Source of the DNA: Bog-756 sp963730685
GTDB taxonomy: Bacteria; Actinomycetota; Acidimicrobiia; Acidimicrobiales; RAAP-2
Direction: 5' to 3'
NCBI GenBank assembly: GCA_963730685.1
Contig: CAVSSP010000004.1
Location: 1,736,001 to 1,800,000 of the forward strand
Length of the DNA stretch: 64,000 bases
The notes under the pieces were generated by a model that was given only the letters and a program-made list of their open reading frames with translations, was not told the origin of the DNA and did no database searches. This document shows positions 26,715 through 35,162 of this stretch, piece by piece; the first letter of the stretch is position 1; every line of letters begins with the position of its first letter. The translations under genes were made by a program, and so were the position numbers.

Positions 26715-27350
26715 ATGACCGTTGCGATCATCGGCACAGGTGGGATCGGATCGGCTATCGCCCGCCAGCTCGCCTCGGGCGGCGAGACCCTGCGGTTGGC
26801 GAGTGCTGACAAAGAGTCGGCACAGAGGCTGGCCGCACAGATCGGTCCAGCTGCGGTAGCCGCCGTCGACAACCGCGACGCGTTGCGGGGCGGCGATGCT
26901 GTTGTCCTGGCGCTGCGGTTCTCTGTCCTCCAGGGCGTCATCGAGGAGATCGCCGACTTGCTCACCGACGAGCTCGTGGTCGTTCCGAGCAACCCGGTCA
27001 CCACCGACGCACAAGGCAAACTCTTGCGTCTCCTGCCGAAAGGGCAGTCCTCCGGCGAGGTCGTGGCCGGTTGGTTGCCGGCGGGAGCGCACTTGGCCAT
27101 GGCGTTCGGATCCTTGTCGGGCGGTCTGTTCGAGTCCTCTAGCCACCGCTCGCCGGAATTGGCGGTGCTCTTCTACGCCACCGACGACGACCGCGCTGGT
27201 GACGACGTCGAGCGGTTGATCCGGGTGGCGGGGTTCCATCCGATGAGAGTCGGTGGGATCGCCCAGTCGGGTCGACTCGAGGTGGGCGGCGACCTCCACG
27301 ATGTCGTCGTCGGTCCCGCAGAGGCGTCCGCCCTGATCGGCGGGGCTTGA
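26715..27350 (+). CDS. NADP-binding oxidoreductase of the F420-dependent reductase (COG2085) type
   Basis: A 211-residue Rossmann protein with AIIGTGGIGSAIARQLASGG at the N-terminus, VVLALRFSVLQGVIEEIADLL and VVPSNPVTTDAQG. It resembles NpdG and proteins of the pyrroline-5-carboxylate reductase-like N-terminal family. It is distinct from the NpdG-like gene at 2.2-2.8 kb, so the organism carries two related proteins and only one is likely to be the main F420:NADP oxidoreductase. The ATG at 26715 is preceded by GAGGAGG. Confidence 0.78.
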   Translation: MTVAIIGTGGIGSAIARQLASGGETLRLASADKESAQRLAAQIGPAAVAAVDNRDALRGGDAVVLALRFSVLQGVIEEIADLLTDELVVVPSNPVTTDAQGKLLRLLPKGQSSGEVVAGWLPAGAHLAMAFGSLSGGLFESSSHRSPELAVLFYATDDDRAGDDVERLIRVAGFHPMRVGGIAQSGRLEVGGDLHDVVVGPAEASALIGGA

Positions 27351-27487
27351 TCGTTCAGCGGAAAGTGTCGCCCCGCGTCGGTCGGGGTTGGCCCAGGCGG
27401 CTCGACGACCCTGATGTTCGCCAGGTCCGTCGGGGAGACCCTCAGCCCCACGAGAGAAACCGCGGCTCGAGGGGCCATCCGGTCGCG

Positions 27488-28804
27488 TCAGGCAGACCCA
27501 GCGATGGTGAGTGGGATGGTGGCCTGAACCGTCGTCGGGGTCTTGACCTTCTTCCTGCCGTTCAGCGTGACGACCGTCTCGGTGACCTCCACCGTTACAG
27601 AGTTCGGGCCGGCGGCCAGCCTGGCGTTCGGCGTTCCCGACAGGACTCCCGAACCGGAAAGCTTCAGTCCCCTCGGCAATGCGATCTTCTTCCACTTCAA
27701 CGTGGTGGCGAAGGGAGCGTCGCTCGTCCCGAGATTTACCGCCTGGAGTGTCACTGGGCCATAGGAGATACCCGGTGCGGCAGCCGGAAGGCTGGGGACA
27801 ACGATGGCGAAGTTCACCGCGATGCGGCTTATGGTGTTGTCGCAGCTGTTGACCACCCACGCACCGCCGGAGCTGTCGACGGCGGTACTCGTCGGGCAAT
27901 TTCCAACTCCGATGGTCTGAATGGCGGAGCCGTCGGACGCGTCCAGCTCGGACACGGTGTTGTTCCAGTAGTTGGCGGCCCATACGTGCGTCCCGTCCGA
28001 CGAAATGGAAGCACTGGTTTCGATGCCGTAGGGATTGCTGACGGGACTTCCGATCGACCGTACGACCGAGCTGTCTGTCTCATTCAGTTCCGTGACAGTA
28101 CCGTTCCCCCAATTCTGCACCCAGACATGAGATCCGTCCAACGCCACCGATGTGGGCGTGGGACCAGTGATGGTGGATCCGGTCACGAGGCCGGTCGAGG
28201 CATTGATCTCCGTCACCGAATGCCCGGGATCGAGAAAGGTGCCGAAGTTCGTGACCCAGACCGTTTGCCCGTTGGAAACGATGCCCTGGGGTTCATTGAA
28301 TCCGCCGATGGTCCTCACGACCGACCCGGTCGTCGCGTCGATCTCCGAAACCGTGTTGTCGCCCCCGTTCGTCACCCAGACATGGTTCCCGTCCGACGAG
28401 ATACCCGATGGAGCGGCACCTACGGGAATGTTCCGTACAAACGATCCGTCCGACTCGTCCAATTCCGTGACTCCCGAGTAGCCGACATCGTCCGCCACCC
28501 AGACGTGGGTGCCGTCCGCCGACGCATCGACCGGGCCGGCGCCCACGGGAATGGTGCGGACCAGTGCTCCGTCGGAATCATTGAATTCGGTCACGGTGCT
28601 GTCAAGGTCGTTTGTCACCCAAAGGTGAGCACCATCAGAGGTAATGCTCTCCGGGGCGTCGCCGACAGAGACGGTATGGTCCACTGCGGCAGCTGACGCG
28701 GGCTCGATTTCCCACGCTGTCGTTCCGACAGCCACTCCCGCGAACACCAGCCCCCCGGCCAATGCAGCCCGCAACGTCTTCCCGCCCGCCAAATTCATCG
28801 ACAA
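27488..28804 (-). CDS. Secreted beta-propeller protein (YVTN/Vgb-like) with Ig-like C-terminus
   Basis: A 438-residue exported protein. A signal peptide (TLRAALAGGLVFAGVAVGTTAW, cut near 39) precedes about six propeller repeats of the form ITSDGAHLWVTN-DLDSTVTEFNDSDGALVRTIPVG, ending near residue 330. The rest (PAAAPGISYGPVTLQAVNLG...LPRGLKLSGSGVLSGTP) is an Ig-like He_PIG domain. Virginiamycin B lyase shares the propeller fold, but no catalytic set is evident. A role in binding at the cell surface is more likely than enzymatic activity. The gene is bounded by about 140 and 180 bp of noncoding DNA. Confidence 0.8.
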   Translation of the reverse strand: MSMNLAGGKTLRAALAGGLVFAGVAVGTTAWEIEPASAAAVDHTVSVGDAPESITSDGAHLWVTNDLDSTVTEFNDSDGALVRTIPVGAGPVDASADGTHVWVADDVGYSGVTELDESDGSFVRNIPVGAAPSGISSDGNHVWVTNGGDNTVSEIDATTGSVVRTIGGFNEPQGIVSNGQTVWVTNFGTFLDPGHSVTEINASTGLVTGSTITGPTPTSVALDGSHVWVQNWGNGTVTELNETDSSVVRSIGSPVSNPYGIETSASISSDGTHVWAANYWNNTVSELDASDGSAIQTIGVGNCPTSTAVDSSGGAWVVNSCDNTISRIAVNFAIVVPSLPAAAPGISYGPVTLQAVNLGTSDAPFATTLKWKKIALPRGLKLSGSGVLSGTPNARLAAGPNSVTVEVTETVVTLNGRKKVKTPTTVQATIPLTIAGSA

Positions 28805-28986
28805 GAACCTCCGCTCAACGGTTCCAGTAACCCGCCTGACCGTGTTCTAGCAGCTACCAACCCACCCTGCACTGCCGAGATCGGACCATCGCGTTCCCGG
28901 CCGGCCTCGGCAGAGACCTCGAGGGAAAGTCCCTGCAGAGCGAGCCGACGCCCGTGATGCGCCGACGGAAGACACGCCGACCTGCC

Positions 28987-29673
28987 TTACCACCCGAGCT
29001 CATCGTCGCCCTCCTGGAACGTGCCACTCGGTCCATCCCGTCCGATGGTTGCCATCCTCACGATGACGGCCGCCCCCCTTTCGACCGGCTGCCCTGCCCC
29101 GCTGAATGGAGTGAGGTCGGTGGCGGTGAAGCCAGGCTCGACGGCATTGAACTTTATCTGCGGGAATGTCTTGGCGTACTGCACAGTGAGCATCGAAACG
29201 GCAGCTTTGCTGGCGCCGTAGATGATCGACGGGAAATGGAACTGGCGCCGATCGGGATTGGTGACGGCCCAGAACGAACCGAGCGCGCTGGAGACGTTGA
29301 CCACAACCGGATTGTCCGACTTCTCCAACAGCGGCAGTGCAGCCTGGGTGACACGGATGACACCGACGGCGTTGGTGTCGAACACCTCCAGCGCGACCGG
29401 GCCGTCGACGTCCGCGGTCGTACTGATCCCGGCGTTGTTGACCAGCACGTCAAGGTGGCCCTCACGTTCGTCGATGACGCCCACGGCGCCGACCACCGAC
29501 GCATCGTCGGTCACATCAAGGTGCACGAACCGGGCGGAGAGCTCGGCCGCGGCCGCCTCTCCACGCTCGATGTTCCGGGCCCCAATGTAGACGGTGTGGC
29601 CGCGTTGGATCAGTTGGCGGGCGGTCTCGTAGCCGAGACCTTTGTTGGCTCCCGTGATGAGCGTTACCGTCAT
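28987..29673 (-). CDS. Short-chain dehydrogenase/reductase
   Basis: A 228-residue classical SDR. It has LITGANKGLGYETARQL at the N-terminus (TGxxxGxG), VNNAGIS, the catalytic Ser in NVSSALGSF, and YGASK as the YxxxK motif. GARN after strand 2 favours NADP. It resembles the carbonyl-reductase-like (CBR1/CsgA) group. The ATG at 29673 begins the Rossmann fold; a longer frame upstream lacks coding character. The substrate is unknown. Confidence 0.85.
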   Translation of the reverse strand: MTVTLITGANKGLGYETARQLIQRGHTVYIGARNIERGEAAAAELSARFVHLDVTDDASVVGAVGVIDEREGHLDVLVNNAGISTTADVDGPVALEVFDTNAVGVIRVTQAALPLLEKSDNPVVVNVSSALGSFWAVTNPDRRQFHFPSIIYGASKAAVSMLTVQYAKTFPQIKFNAVEPGFTATDLTPFSGAGQPVERGAAVIVRMATIGRDGPSGTFQEGDDELGW

Positions 29674-29855
29674 GGCTGGTCTCCCCTGTAGGTTCGTGAT
29701 CATCGGTGGATCCGCTGGCACTCCGCTCGAGCCGCGCGGACCCGGCGGCGGGATGTCTCCATAGTTGGGCGGCGTGGTGTCTCGCATTCAGCGAACACAG
29801 ATCTCAGCCGCTGTTGCGGGCGCGGGGCCAGTCTCGGTGACGGCCCGCTGGTTGT

Positions 29856-30698
29856 CTACAGCTGCCGGATGACCGTCGCTGGCACGCCCGCGACAAGGGT
29901 CGCCGGCGGAACGTCGTGAGTGACGACTGCCCCGGCGGCGACGACGGAGTCAGCGCCGATGGTCACTCCGGGCAAGACCGTCGCAGCCGTGCCGATCCAC
30001 ACATTTCGCTCGATCGCGATCGGCTCCACGGTGATGTACGCCCGACGCCTGTCCGGTTCGACCGGATGACCGGCTGTGACCAGATTGACCTTGTTGGCGA
30101 TCATGACCTCGTCCGCGACGTCGATGGTCCCGTGTCCGGTGAACATGCACCCGTAGCCGATGAAGACAGACCGACCGATGGTGATGTTCAGCCCATAGTC
30201 AGCATAGAAAGGAGGGATGAGGTGGAATGCATCGCCGACAGGCTTGCCGATCAACTCCTCGAAGGCCTCTCGGACCAGGTCCGGCTCGTCCCAGCAGTAG
30301 CCACTCAACTTGGACGACAGTCTGGTCGCCACTTTGATGCGTTCGGAGATGGCACGGAACTCCGGTGATCTGACGCCGATCCACTGACTCTCGCTCAGCG
30401 CCGGGGCTGAGGCGAAGGGCTCACGGGAGGCAGCCATCGTCGCCATGATGGCGGCCAGCTCCCCGTCGTCATCACCTGACCCGGCCCGAAGGTCATGGAC
30501 TTCGGCGGTGATGGCCGTCACGAGCTCGCTCGCCCCCGCCGCCTTGATCTGTAGGTCCCGCAGTCGGGTCTCCCTGTCCCTCGACAGGAGCAGCTCGGCC
30601 TCCGCCCGCACGGTCCTACCGCTCTCCTTGGCCAACCGCTTCGCCTGCGCGATGAGCGCATCGGCCTCGACCTCGGTATAGGTCACCTGCTTCTCCAT
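29856..30698 (-). CDS. Left-handed beta-helix O-acetyltransferase (maltose/galactoside type) with helical N-terminal extension
   Basis: About 280 residues. The C-terminal 190 match the Mac domain and hexapeptide beta-helix of maltose/galactoside acetyltransferases: LPPFYADYGLNITIGRSVFIGYGCMFTGHGTIDV, then LVTAGHPVEPDRR with the catalytic His, and IGTAATVLPGVTIGADSVVAAGAVVTHDVPP. Acetyl-CoA is the expected donor. The first 90 residues are an additional charged helical region (ADALIAQAKRLAKESGRTVRAEAELLLSRDRETRLRD) not typical of the family. The ATG at 30698 is my choice; the frame stays open to 30866, and no clear ribosome site decides between them. Confidence 0.8.
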   Translation of the reverse strand: MEKQVTYTEVEADALIAQAKRLAKESGRTVRAEAELLLSRDRETRLRDLQIKAAGASELVTAITAEVHDLRAGSGDDDGELAAIMATMAASREPFASAPALSESQWIGVRSPEFRAISERIKVATRLSSKLSGYCWDEPDLVREAFEELIGKPVGDAFHLIPPFYADYGLNITIGRSVFIGYGCMFTGHGTIDVADEVMIANKVNLVTAGHPVEPDRRRAYITVEPIAIERNVWIGTAATVLPGVTIGADSVVAAGAVVTHDVPPATLVAGVPATVIRQL

Positions 30699-30931
30699 CA
30701 GAAGGCCGATCACATCACGTCGGGCAGTCCTGGCCACCAGCCGACTGTAACGTCTCTGCAGCTGCGGCCGTGTCCGAGGACCGACAAGGTTCTGACGGTA
30801 CCTGCGTCGGCGGTCGCTGCCCGCCACTGCCCGCACAGACGGTGATACGGGCAGGAGCGCCGTCACCAGACGAGTGGGTCTGATCCATCCCAGGAGCTCG
30901 CTTCGTCGATCATCGCGCCTGAGACGCAGAG

Positions 30932-31005
30932 TGGGCGCTAGAGGACTCGAACCTCCGACCTCAGCCGTGTGAAGGCTGCGCTCTAACCAACTGAGCTAAA
31001 CGCCC
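30932..31005 (-). tRNA. tRNA-Val (anticodon CAC)
   Basis: Folded by hand on the minus strand. The acceptor stem GGGCGTT/AGCGCCC has one G-U pair, and discriminator A is at 30932. The D arm begins TAGCTCAGTTGGTTAGAGC, the anticodon stem is CAGCC/GGCTG around TTCACAC, and the T arm contains GGTTCGAGTC. The anticodon CAC decodes GUG valine codons. The 3' CCA is not encoded. This is the only RNA gene I can support in the window. Confidence 0.95.
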
Positions 31006-31157
31006 GGACGAATGCCACGGTCTCCCATACCGAGGCAAACCAGATCGACATCGTAGCCTGCCCCATGTTCTGTCGACCCACGGAGCCCTCGGCAGCGACC
31101 CCGGACACGGCTCGGGTTGGTCGGATCCATCTGCGGATGCCTGGTGAGGACCTCCGC

Positions 31158-32564
31158 CTACGGAAACGGCGCACGCCGGTCGAAGCCGATGGCCGCCTCC
31201 AGTGCGGCTGCCGAACGGAGCACGACCAGATCGGCATGCTGGGGCCCGACCAGTTGGATCCCGATCGGCAGCCCGTCCGCCGACAACCCCGCACAGATCG
31301 ATGCCGCCGGCGACCGGGTCATGTTGAACGGGTACGTGAACTTGACCCAGTTGACGTCCGTCACTCCGTTGATCATCCCCGAGCCGCCGAGCGACCGGGG
31401 TGGCGGCGGTGCCGCCATCGTCGGGGTCACCAGGAGCCGGTACTCGTGGAACAGCTCCACCAGCCGCAGGTTCAGCGTGTGGCACGCGTCCTCGGCCCGG
31501 ACCAGGTCCAGCGCACTGGTACCGGCGGCCCCCTCGATGACCAGCGCCAGTACCGGGTCCACCCGGTCCCAGGTCGGAGTCTGGCGGACGTGGGCGTGGG
31601 TCCGGAGGTTGTAGACCCCCGACAGGGTCAGCCACTGGTCGACCGGGTCGGAGTCGAAGACGCCGTCGATCTCGACGACCTCGGTCCCCAACGAGGCGAG
31701 CACCTCCACGGCCCGCTCGCACGTCGCCAACACCTCTGCGTCCACGTCGGCATAGCCGAGCGTCGGCGACCAGGCCACCTTGCGCGGGGGACGCGGGTCG
31801 TCGAGGGCGGCGGTCCACGACGCCTCGGGGCGGGGAAGCGACCGCAGGTCGCTCGGATCGGGCCCGACCACGACCTCGAGGGCCGCAACCACGTCCGACA
31901 GCCGCTGCGCCATCGGGCCCTTGGTCGACAGGTTCTGCCAGTCCGGTGCCGACTGACCACCGCTCGGCACCCGACCGAGCGACGGTTTCATGGCCGACAG
32001 GCCGCAGCACGCCGACGGGATCCGCAACGATCCCCCACCGTCCGATCCGGTGGCCAGGGGCACCATCCCCGCGGCGATGGCGGCTGCGCTGCCCCCCGAG
32101 GACCCGCCCGGTGTGTGATCGAGGTTCCATGGGTTCAGGGTCGGCCCGAACTGCGGGTTGTCGGTATCGGCCTTCCAGCCCAGCTCGGGAGTGTTGGTCT
32201 TGCCGACCACCACGCAACCGGCTGCCACCAGTCGGGCGACCAGGGGGGAGTCTGCCGACGCCGCAGGATCGTCCGCGAACGCAACCGATCCGTGCGTGGT
32301 GACGTAGCCGGCGGCGTCCTCGAGATCCTTGACTCCGAGGGGGATCCCGGCCAAGGGACCGGGATCGACCCCGTCAGCCACCATCCGGTCCACGGTGGCC
32401 GCCCTCTGGCGGGCATGCACCGGATCGACGGCCACGAACGCATTGAGGCGGGGGTTGTGCCGGGCGATCTGGTCGAGCGCGTGCTCCACCAGGTCACCAG
32501 CGGACCGCTCCCCCTTCCGCACCTGTGAGGCCAGGTCGACGACCGAGTGATCGCGGAAGTCCAT
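31158..32564 (-). CDS. Amidase (amidase-signature family)
   Basis: A 468-residue amide hydrolase. The Ser-cisSer-Lys triad is visible: Lys in GIPLGVKDLEDAAG (near 80), the cis-Ser in PGGSSGGSAAAIAAGMVPLATGSDGGGS, and the nucleophile Ser in the same glycine-serine stretch (about 155-180). The protein is full length and starts with MDFRDHSVVDLASQVRKGERSAGDLVEHAL, as in many actinobacterial amidases. It could act on aliphatic or aromatic amides. A GatA role is less likely because no gatB/gatC lies nearby. Start ATG is at 32564. Confidence 0.9.
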   Translation of the reverse strand: MDFRDHSVVDLASQVRKGERSAGDLVEHALDQIARHNPRLNAFVAVDPVHARQRAATVDRMVADGVDPGPLAGIPLGVKDLEDAAGYVTTHGSVAFADDPAASADSPLVARLVAAGCVVVGKTNTPELGWKADTDNPQFGPTLNPWNLDHTPGGSSGGSAAAIAAGMVPLATGSDGGGSLRIPSACCGLSAMKPSLGRVPSGGQSAPDWQNLSTKGPMAQRLSDVVAALEVVVGPDPSDLRSLPRPEASWTAALDDPRPPRKVAWSPTLGYADVDAEVLATCERAVEVLASLGTEVVEIDGVFDSDPVDQWLTLSGVYNLRTHAHVRQTPTWDRVDPVLALVIEGAAGTSALDLVRAEDACHTLNLRLVELFHEYRLLVTPTMAAPPPPRSLGGSGMINGVTDVNWVKFTYPFNMTRSPAASICAGLSADGLPIGIQLVGPQHADLVVLRSAAALEAAIGFDRRAPFP

Positions 32565-32689
32565 GCTCCGACCGTACCGGGACACCATCGGCACCACAAC
32601 CGCCCACGACCGGTGCACATGGCAACCGCCAACCCCGCCCAGACCCGGTCGTCTCGACAGGTCGCCACCATCGGAAGCAGGCTGGGACG

Positions 32690-33574
32690 ATGAGTCCCAC
32701 CGCCATCGCCGGAACCGTGCTCGACCACGTCGCCCATGCCGTTCCCCGCTGGCAGGATGTGTGGGACACCTACGCCGTCGACTTCGGGGCCACGTGGAGT
32801 TCGGGAGGACCCGGGTCCGGTTTCGCCCCCGCCCAGCTCCGGTTCGGGAACGGCGCCCGGGTCGAGGTCCTCATGCCCAACGCGCCGGAGACGAACGACT
32901 TCCTGGTCCGGTTCCTCGCCCACAGCGGGCCCGGTCCCCACCATCTCACCTTCAAGGTCCCCGACCTGGCCGACGCGATCGACCGGGTGAGGGCGGGCGG
33001 ACTCGAACTGATCGGGATCAACCGGAGCGATCCCGAGTGGATGGAGGCCTTCATCCACCCCAAGCAGGAGACCGGCGTCGTGGTCCAGATCGCCGAGCAG
33101 GCGACCGCGTGGTCGAGTCCGCCGCCCGACGACTTCCCCACCGCCACCCGCCTCCGGCGCCACGGGGAAGGACCGGTGGCACCCGCCCTCCTGCGCCGAG
33201 TCACCCACGCCGTCACCGACCTCGGGACGGCCGTGTCGCTCTTCGTCGACCTCCTGGCCGGCGAGGTCGTCTCGGAGGGGACGGCCGACGGGCTGCGGTG
33301 GGTCGAGGTGGACTGGGCCGGGCCCCTCGGCATCCGCCTGGTCTCCCATGCCGGTTCCGCCACGCCCGGCCCCCTGTCCGAATGGCTGTCCGGCCGCACC
33401 GGCCGCATCCACCACCTCGAGTTCGAGGCGGAGGACCCAGGAGGGATCAGCGGCACCCATCCCGCCGGACCGACCTCCATCGGCTCGGTCGTGCACGGTG
33501 GTCCGTTCGGCAGCTGGGAGATGGACCCCGATGTCAACGCCGGCCTCCGCCTGGTGATCCGACCGACGCCCTGA
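32690..33574 (+). CDS. Two-domain VOC (glyoxalase-like) protein
   Basis: A 294-residue protein with two VOC modules. The first (about 8-130) runs from VLDHVAHAVPRWQDVWDTYAVDFGATW to TGVVVQIAE, including HHLTFKVPDLADAIDRVRAGGLELIG. The second (about 165-290) runs from VTHAVTDLGTAVSLFVDLLAGEVVSEG to GLRLVIRP. The order resembles methylmalonyl-CoA-epimerase-like proteins and ring-cleavage dioxygenase folds. Metal ligands are plausible (His in DHVAH, His in HHLTF, Glu equivalent in VQIAE), but the reaction is not assignable. Its stop codon lies inside a 12-bp tandem repeat. Confidence 0.78.
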   Translation: MSPTAIAGTVLDHVAHAVPRWQDVWDTYAVDFGATWSSGGPGSGFAPAQLRFGNGARVEVLMPNAPETNDFLVRFLAHSGPGPHHLTFKVPDLADAIDRVRAGGLELIGINRSDPEWMEAFIHPKQETGVVVQIAEQATAWSSPPPDDFPTATRLRRHGEGPVAPALLRRVTHAVTDLGTAVSLFVDLLAGEVVSEGTADGLRWVEVDWAGPLGIRLVSHAGSATPGPLSEWLSGRTGRIHHLEFEAEDPGGISGTHPAGPTSIGSVVHGGPFGSWEMDPDVNAGLRLVIRPTP

Positions 33575-33614
33575 CCGACGCCCTGACCGACGCCCTGACC
33601 GACGCCCCGACCGG
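33561..33614. repeat. 12-bp tandem repeat around the stop of the VOC gene
   Basis: GACCGACGCCCT occurs at 33561, 33573 and 33585, and a fourth copy with one change starts at 33597. The VOC stop codon TGA (33572-33574) falls at the junction of the first two copies. Beyond the stop the array would read as an ALTD repeat. It looks like replication slippage at a gene end. Confidence 0.85.
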
Positions 33615-33669
33615 CACGACGGCGGCGGCCGGGAGGAACGGGCCGGGATCGACCAGTAGCCTTTCGGCG

Positions 33670-34380
33670 ATGACCGATCCCACCAGCCGCCGAGACCGCT
33701 CGGACGAAGGGCCGGCGCCGAGGCCGGGCCTGCTCGACCGCCTCCGTGCCGGCACGGCGTCGACCGGGTCCAGACCCCCGGCGCGGGGAGGAACGACCAA
33801 GTGGCAGATCGACCGGCTGGACGCCAGGGAGCGGCGCCTGTCGTATGCCGCCGCCATTGCCGCCACGGCGCTCGGAGTCATCGTCTACCTGGTCGAGTCC
33901 AGCAACAAGCACTTCCGGCTGAGCAAGGGCGAGCTCACGCCCCAGACCACCCTCATCCTCGGCCTCGTCTTCGGCGCCCTCCTCGCCGTCGCCACGCTGA
34001 TCGGTCGGCGGGCGCCGGTCGGGTTCGTGGCCCTCTTCTGCTTCCTGGCCTTCGGCACCCTGATGGGAGCACCGTTCCTGGTGCTGGCCGGATGGCTGCT
34101 CTACCGCTCGTACAAGTTCCAAAAGGAGGCATCGGCGAGGCTCAAGGAGGCCAACGCCGAACGACCTCCGTCGAATGCGCCCCGCGCACGGGGATCGGCA
34201 CCGGCACGGGGCTCGCCTGCGGCCCGGGGATCGGCGGCGGCCAAGGCGAGACAGACCAAGGCACGGGCCAAAGCGCCGGTCGGGCCCGAAGCCAGCAAGC
34301 GTTTCACTCCGAAGCGGCCGGCGCCACCTCCGCCCAAGCCGTCCCGGAAGAGCCGCAAGGCGGCCGAGACCGCCGACTGA
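33670..34380 (+). CDS. Membrane protein with basic C-terminal tail, function unknown
   Basis: A 236-residue protein. Residues 1-55 are polar and basic. Three hydrophobic segments follow: LSYAAAIAATALGVIVYLV, TTLILGLVFGALLAVATLI, and VGFVALFCFLAFGTLMGAPFLVLAGWLLY. A cytoplasmic tail of about 85 residues is rich in Arg, Lys, Ala and Pro (ARGSAPARGSPAARGSAAAKARQTKARAK) and is likely disordered and possibly nucleic-acid or phospholipid binding. Similar basic-tailed membrane proteins are common in actinobacteria without assigned function. Start ATG is at 33670. Confidence 0.7.
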   Translation: MTDPTSRRDRSDEGPAPRPGLLDRLRAGTASTGSRPPARGGTTKWQIDRLDARERRLSYAAAIAATALGVIVYLVESSNKHFRLSKGELTPQTTLILGLVFGALLAVATLIGRRAPVGFVALFCFLAFGTLMGAPFLVLAGWLLYRSYKFQKEASARLKEANAERPPSNAPRARGSAPARGSPAARGSAAAKARQTKARAKAPVGPEASKRFTPKRPAPPPPKPSRKSRKAAETAD

Positions 34381-34419
34381 GCCGGGCCGCACGGTGGCAA
34401 TGCCGCCCACCGAAGTTCC

Positions 34420-35139
34420 TCAGGCCGATTCGGTCACCAGGGCCGAGCGCAGCAGGGCCAGGATCTCGTTCCGCCGCCGGACCAATGAGCGGGCGGTGGG
34501 CTCCTCGCCGAAGACCCGGACCACTTCGACCTCGGTCAGCATGCCGATCACCGTCGAATAGATGGCCAGCAGCAGCAGCCCGGGCTCGTGGCGCCGCATG
34601 TGGCCGGCGTCCATCTCGGCCTCGAGGAACTCCGAGGCCCGGCGGACCAACGGGTCGAGGGCGGTGACCAGCCGGGTGGCCGCCGGGGTCCCGAGCCGGC
34701 CCATCTCGCGGACCAGCCCCAAGAGCTCGGGCCGGCGGGCGGCCAACCGGAACACCGATCGCACCACCGCCTCGACACGGGCCCAGCCGTCCCCCGCCGA
34801 CGCCAGCGAGCCCTCCAACGCGGCCGACAGCTCGATGGCGCTCCGGTCGATGACCGCCTCCAAGAGGACCTCCTTGGACGGGAACCAGTACAAGATGGTC
34901 TGTTTGCGGATCGCCAGTCCCTGGGCCAGGGCGTCCAGCGAGGAGGCCTCGTAGCCCCTGGTGGCGAACGACGCCAGTGCCGCGTCGAGGATGCGGTTGG
35001 GGGTGCTCGTTCCCCCCGGCCCCGTCCCCCGGGTGCCGGGCGCCACCCGCGGCCGGCTCCGGTCGCGGCCCCCGGCGCCGGCGGCCCCGCCCACGGCCCG
35101 GTCTCGGTCGACCTCGCCCTCAATGCTCGACTTGCTCAC
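34420..35139 (-). CDS. TetR-family repressor divergent from the lipid operon
   Basis: A 239-residue regulator. A 45-residue basic, disordered leader precedes the helix-turn-helix (ILDAALASFATRGYEASSLDALAQGLAIRKQTILYWFPSKEVLLEAVI). The WF of YWFPSK replaces the more usual HF. The C-terminal ligand-binding domain is helical, as in fatty-acid-responsive TetR proteins. It starts with GTG only 23 bp from the GTG of the divergent acyl-reductase gene, and a 12-bp palindrome lies between them, so control of itself and the 35-41 kb operon is the natural inference. The ligand may be an acyl-CoA. Confidence 0.88.
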   Translation of the reverse strand: MSKSSIEGEVDRDRAVGGAAGAGGRDRSRPRVAPGTRGTGPGGTSTPNRILDAALASFATRGYEASSLDALAQGLAIRKQTILYWFPSKEVLLEAVIDRSAIELSAALEGSLASAGDGWARVEAVVRSVFRLAARRPELLGLVREMGRLGTPAATRLVTALDPLVRRASEFLEAEMDAGHMRRHEPGLLLLAIYSTVIGMLTEVEVVRVFGEEPTARSLVRRRNEILALLRSALVTESA

Positions 35140-35140
35140 T

Positions 35141-35152
35141 TACCATATGGTA
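35141..35152. promoter_or_regulatory. Palindromic operator TACCATATGGTA between divergent starts
   Basis: A perfect 12-bp palindrome in the 23-bp gap between the tetR and acyl-reductase start codons. It contains TATGGT, a -10-like hexamer, on both strands, so one bound dimer would cover both promoters. With so little space, both transcripts must be nearly leaderless. Confidence 0.75.
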
Positions 35153-35162
35153 GACAGATCTG

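Noticed and set aside
27488..28804. Virginiamycin B lyase
   Set aside because: Propeller repeats match, but the lyase's catalytic His/Glu set is not apparent, and the protein is exported with an additional Ig-like domain.
32563..34380. A 605-codon plus-strand frame
   Set aside because: Only the part from 33670 has protein-like composition. The first 370 codons are a shadow of the VOC gene in another frame.
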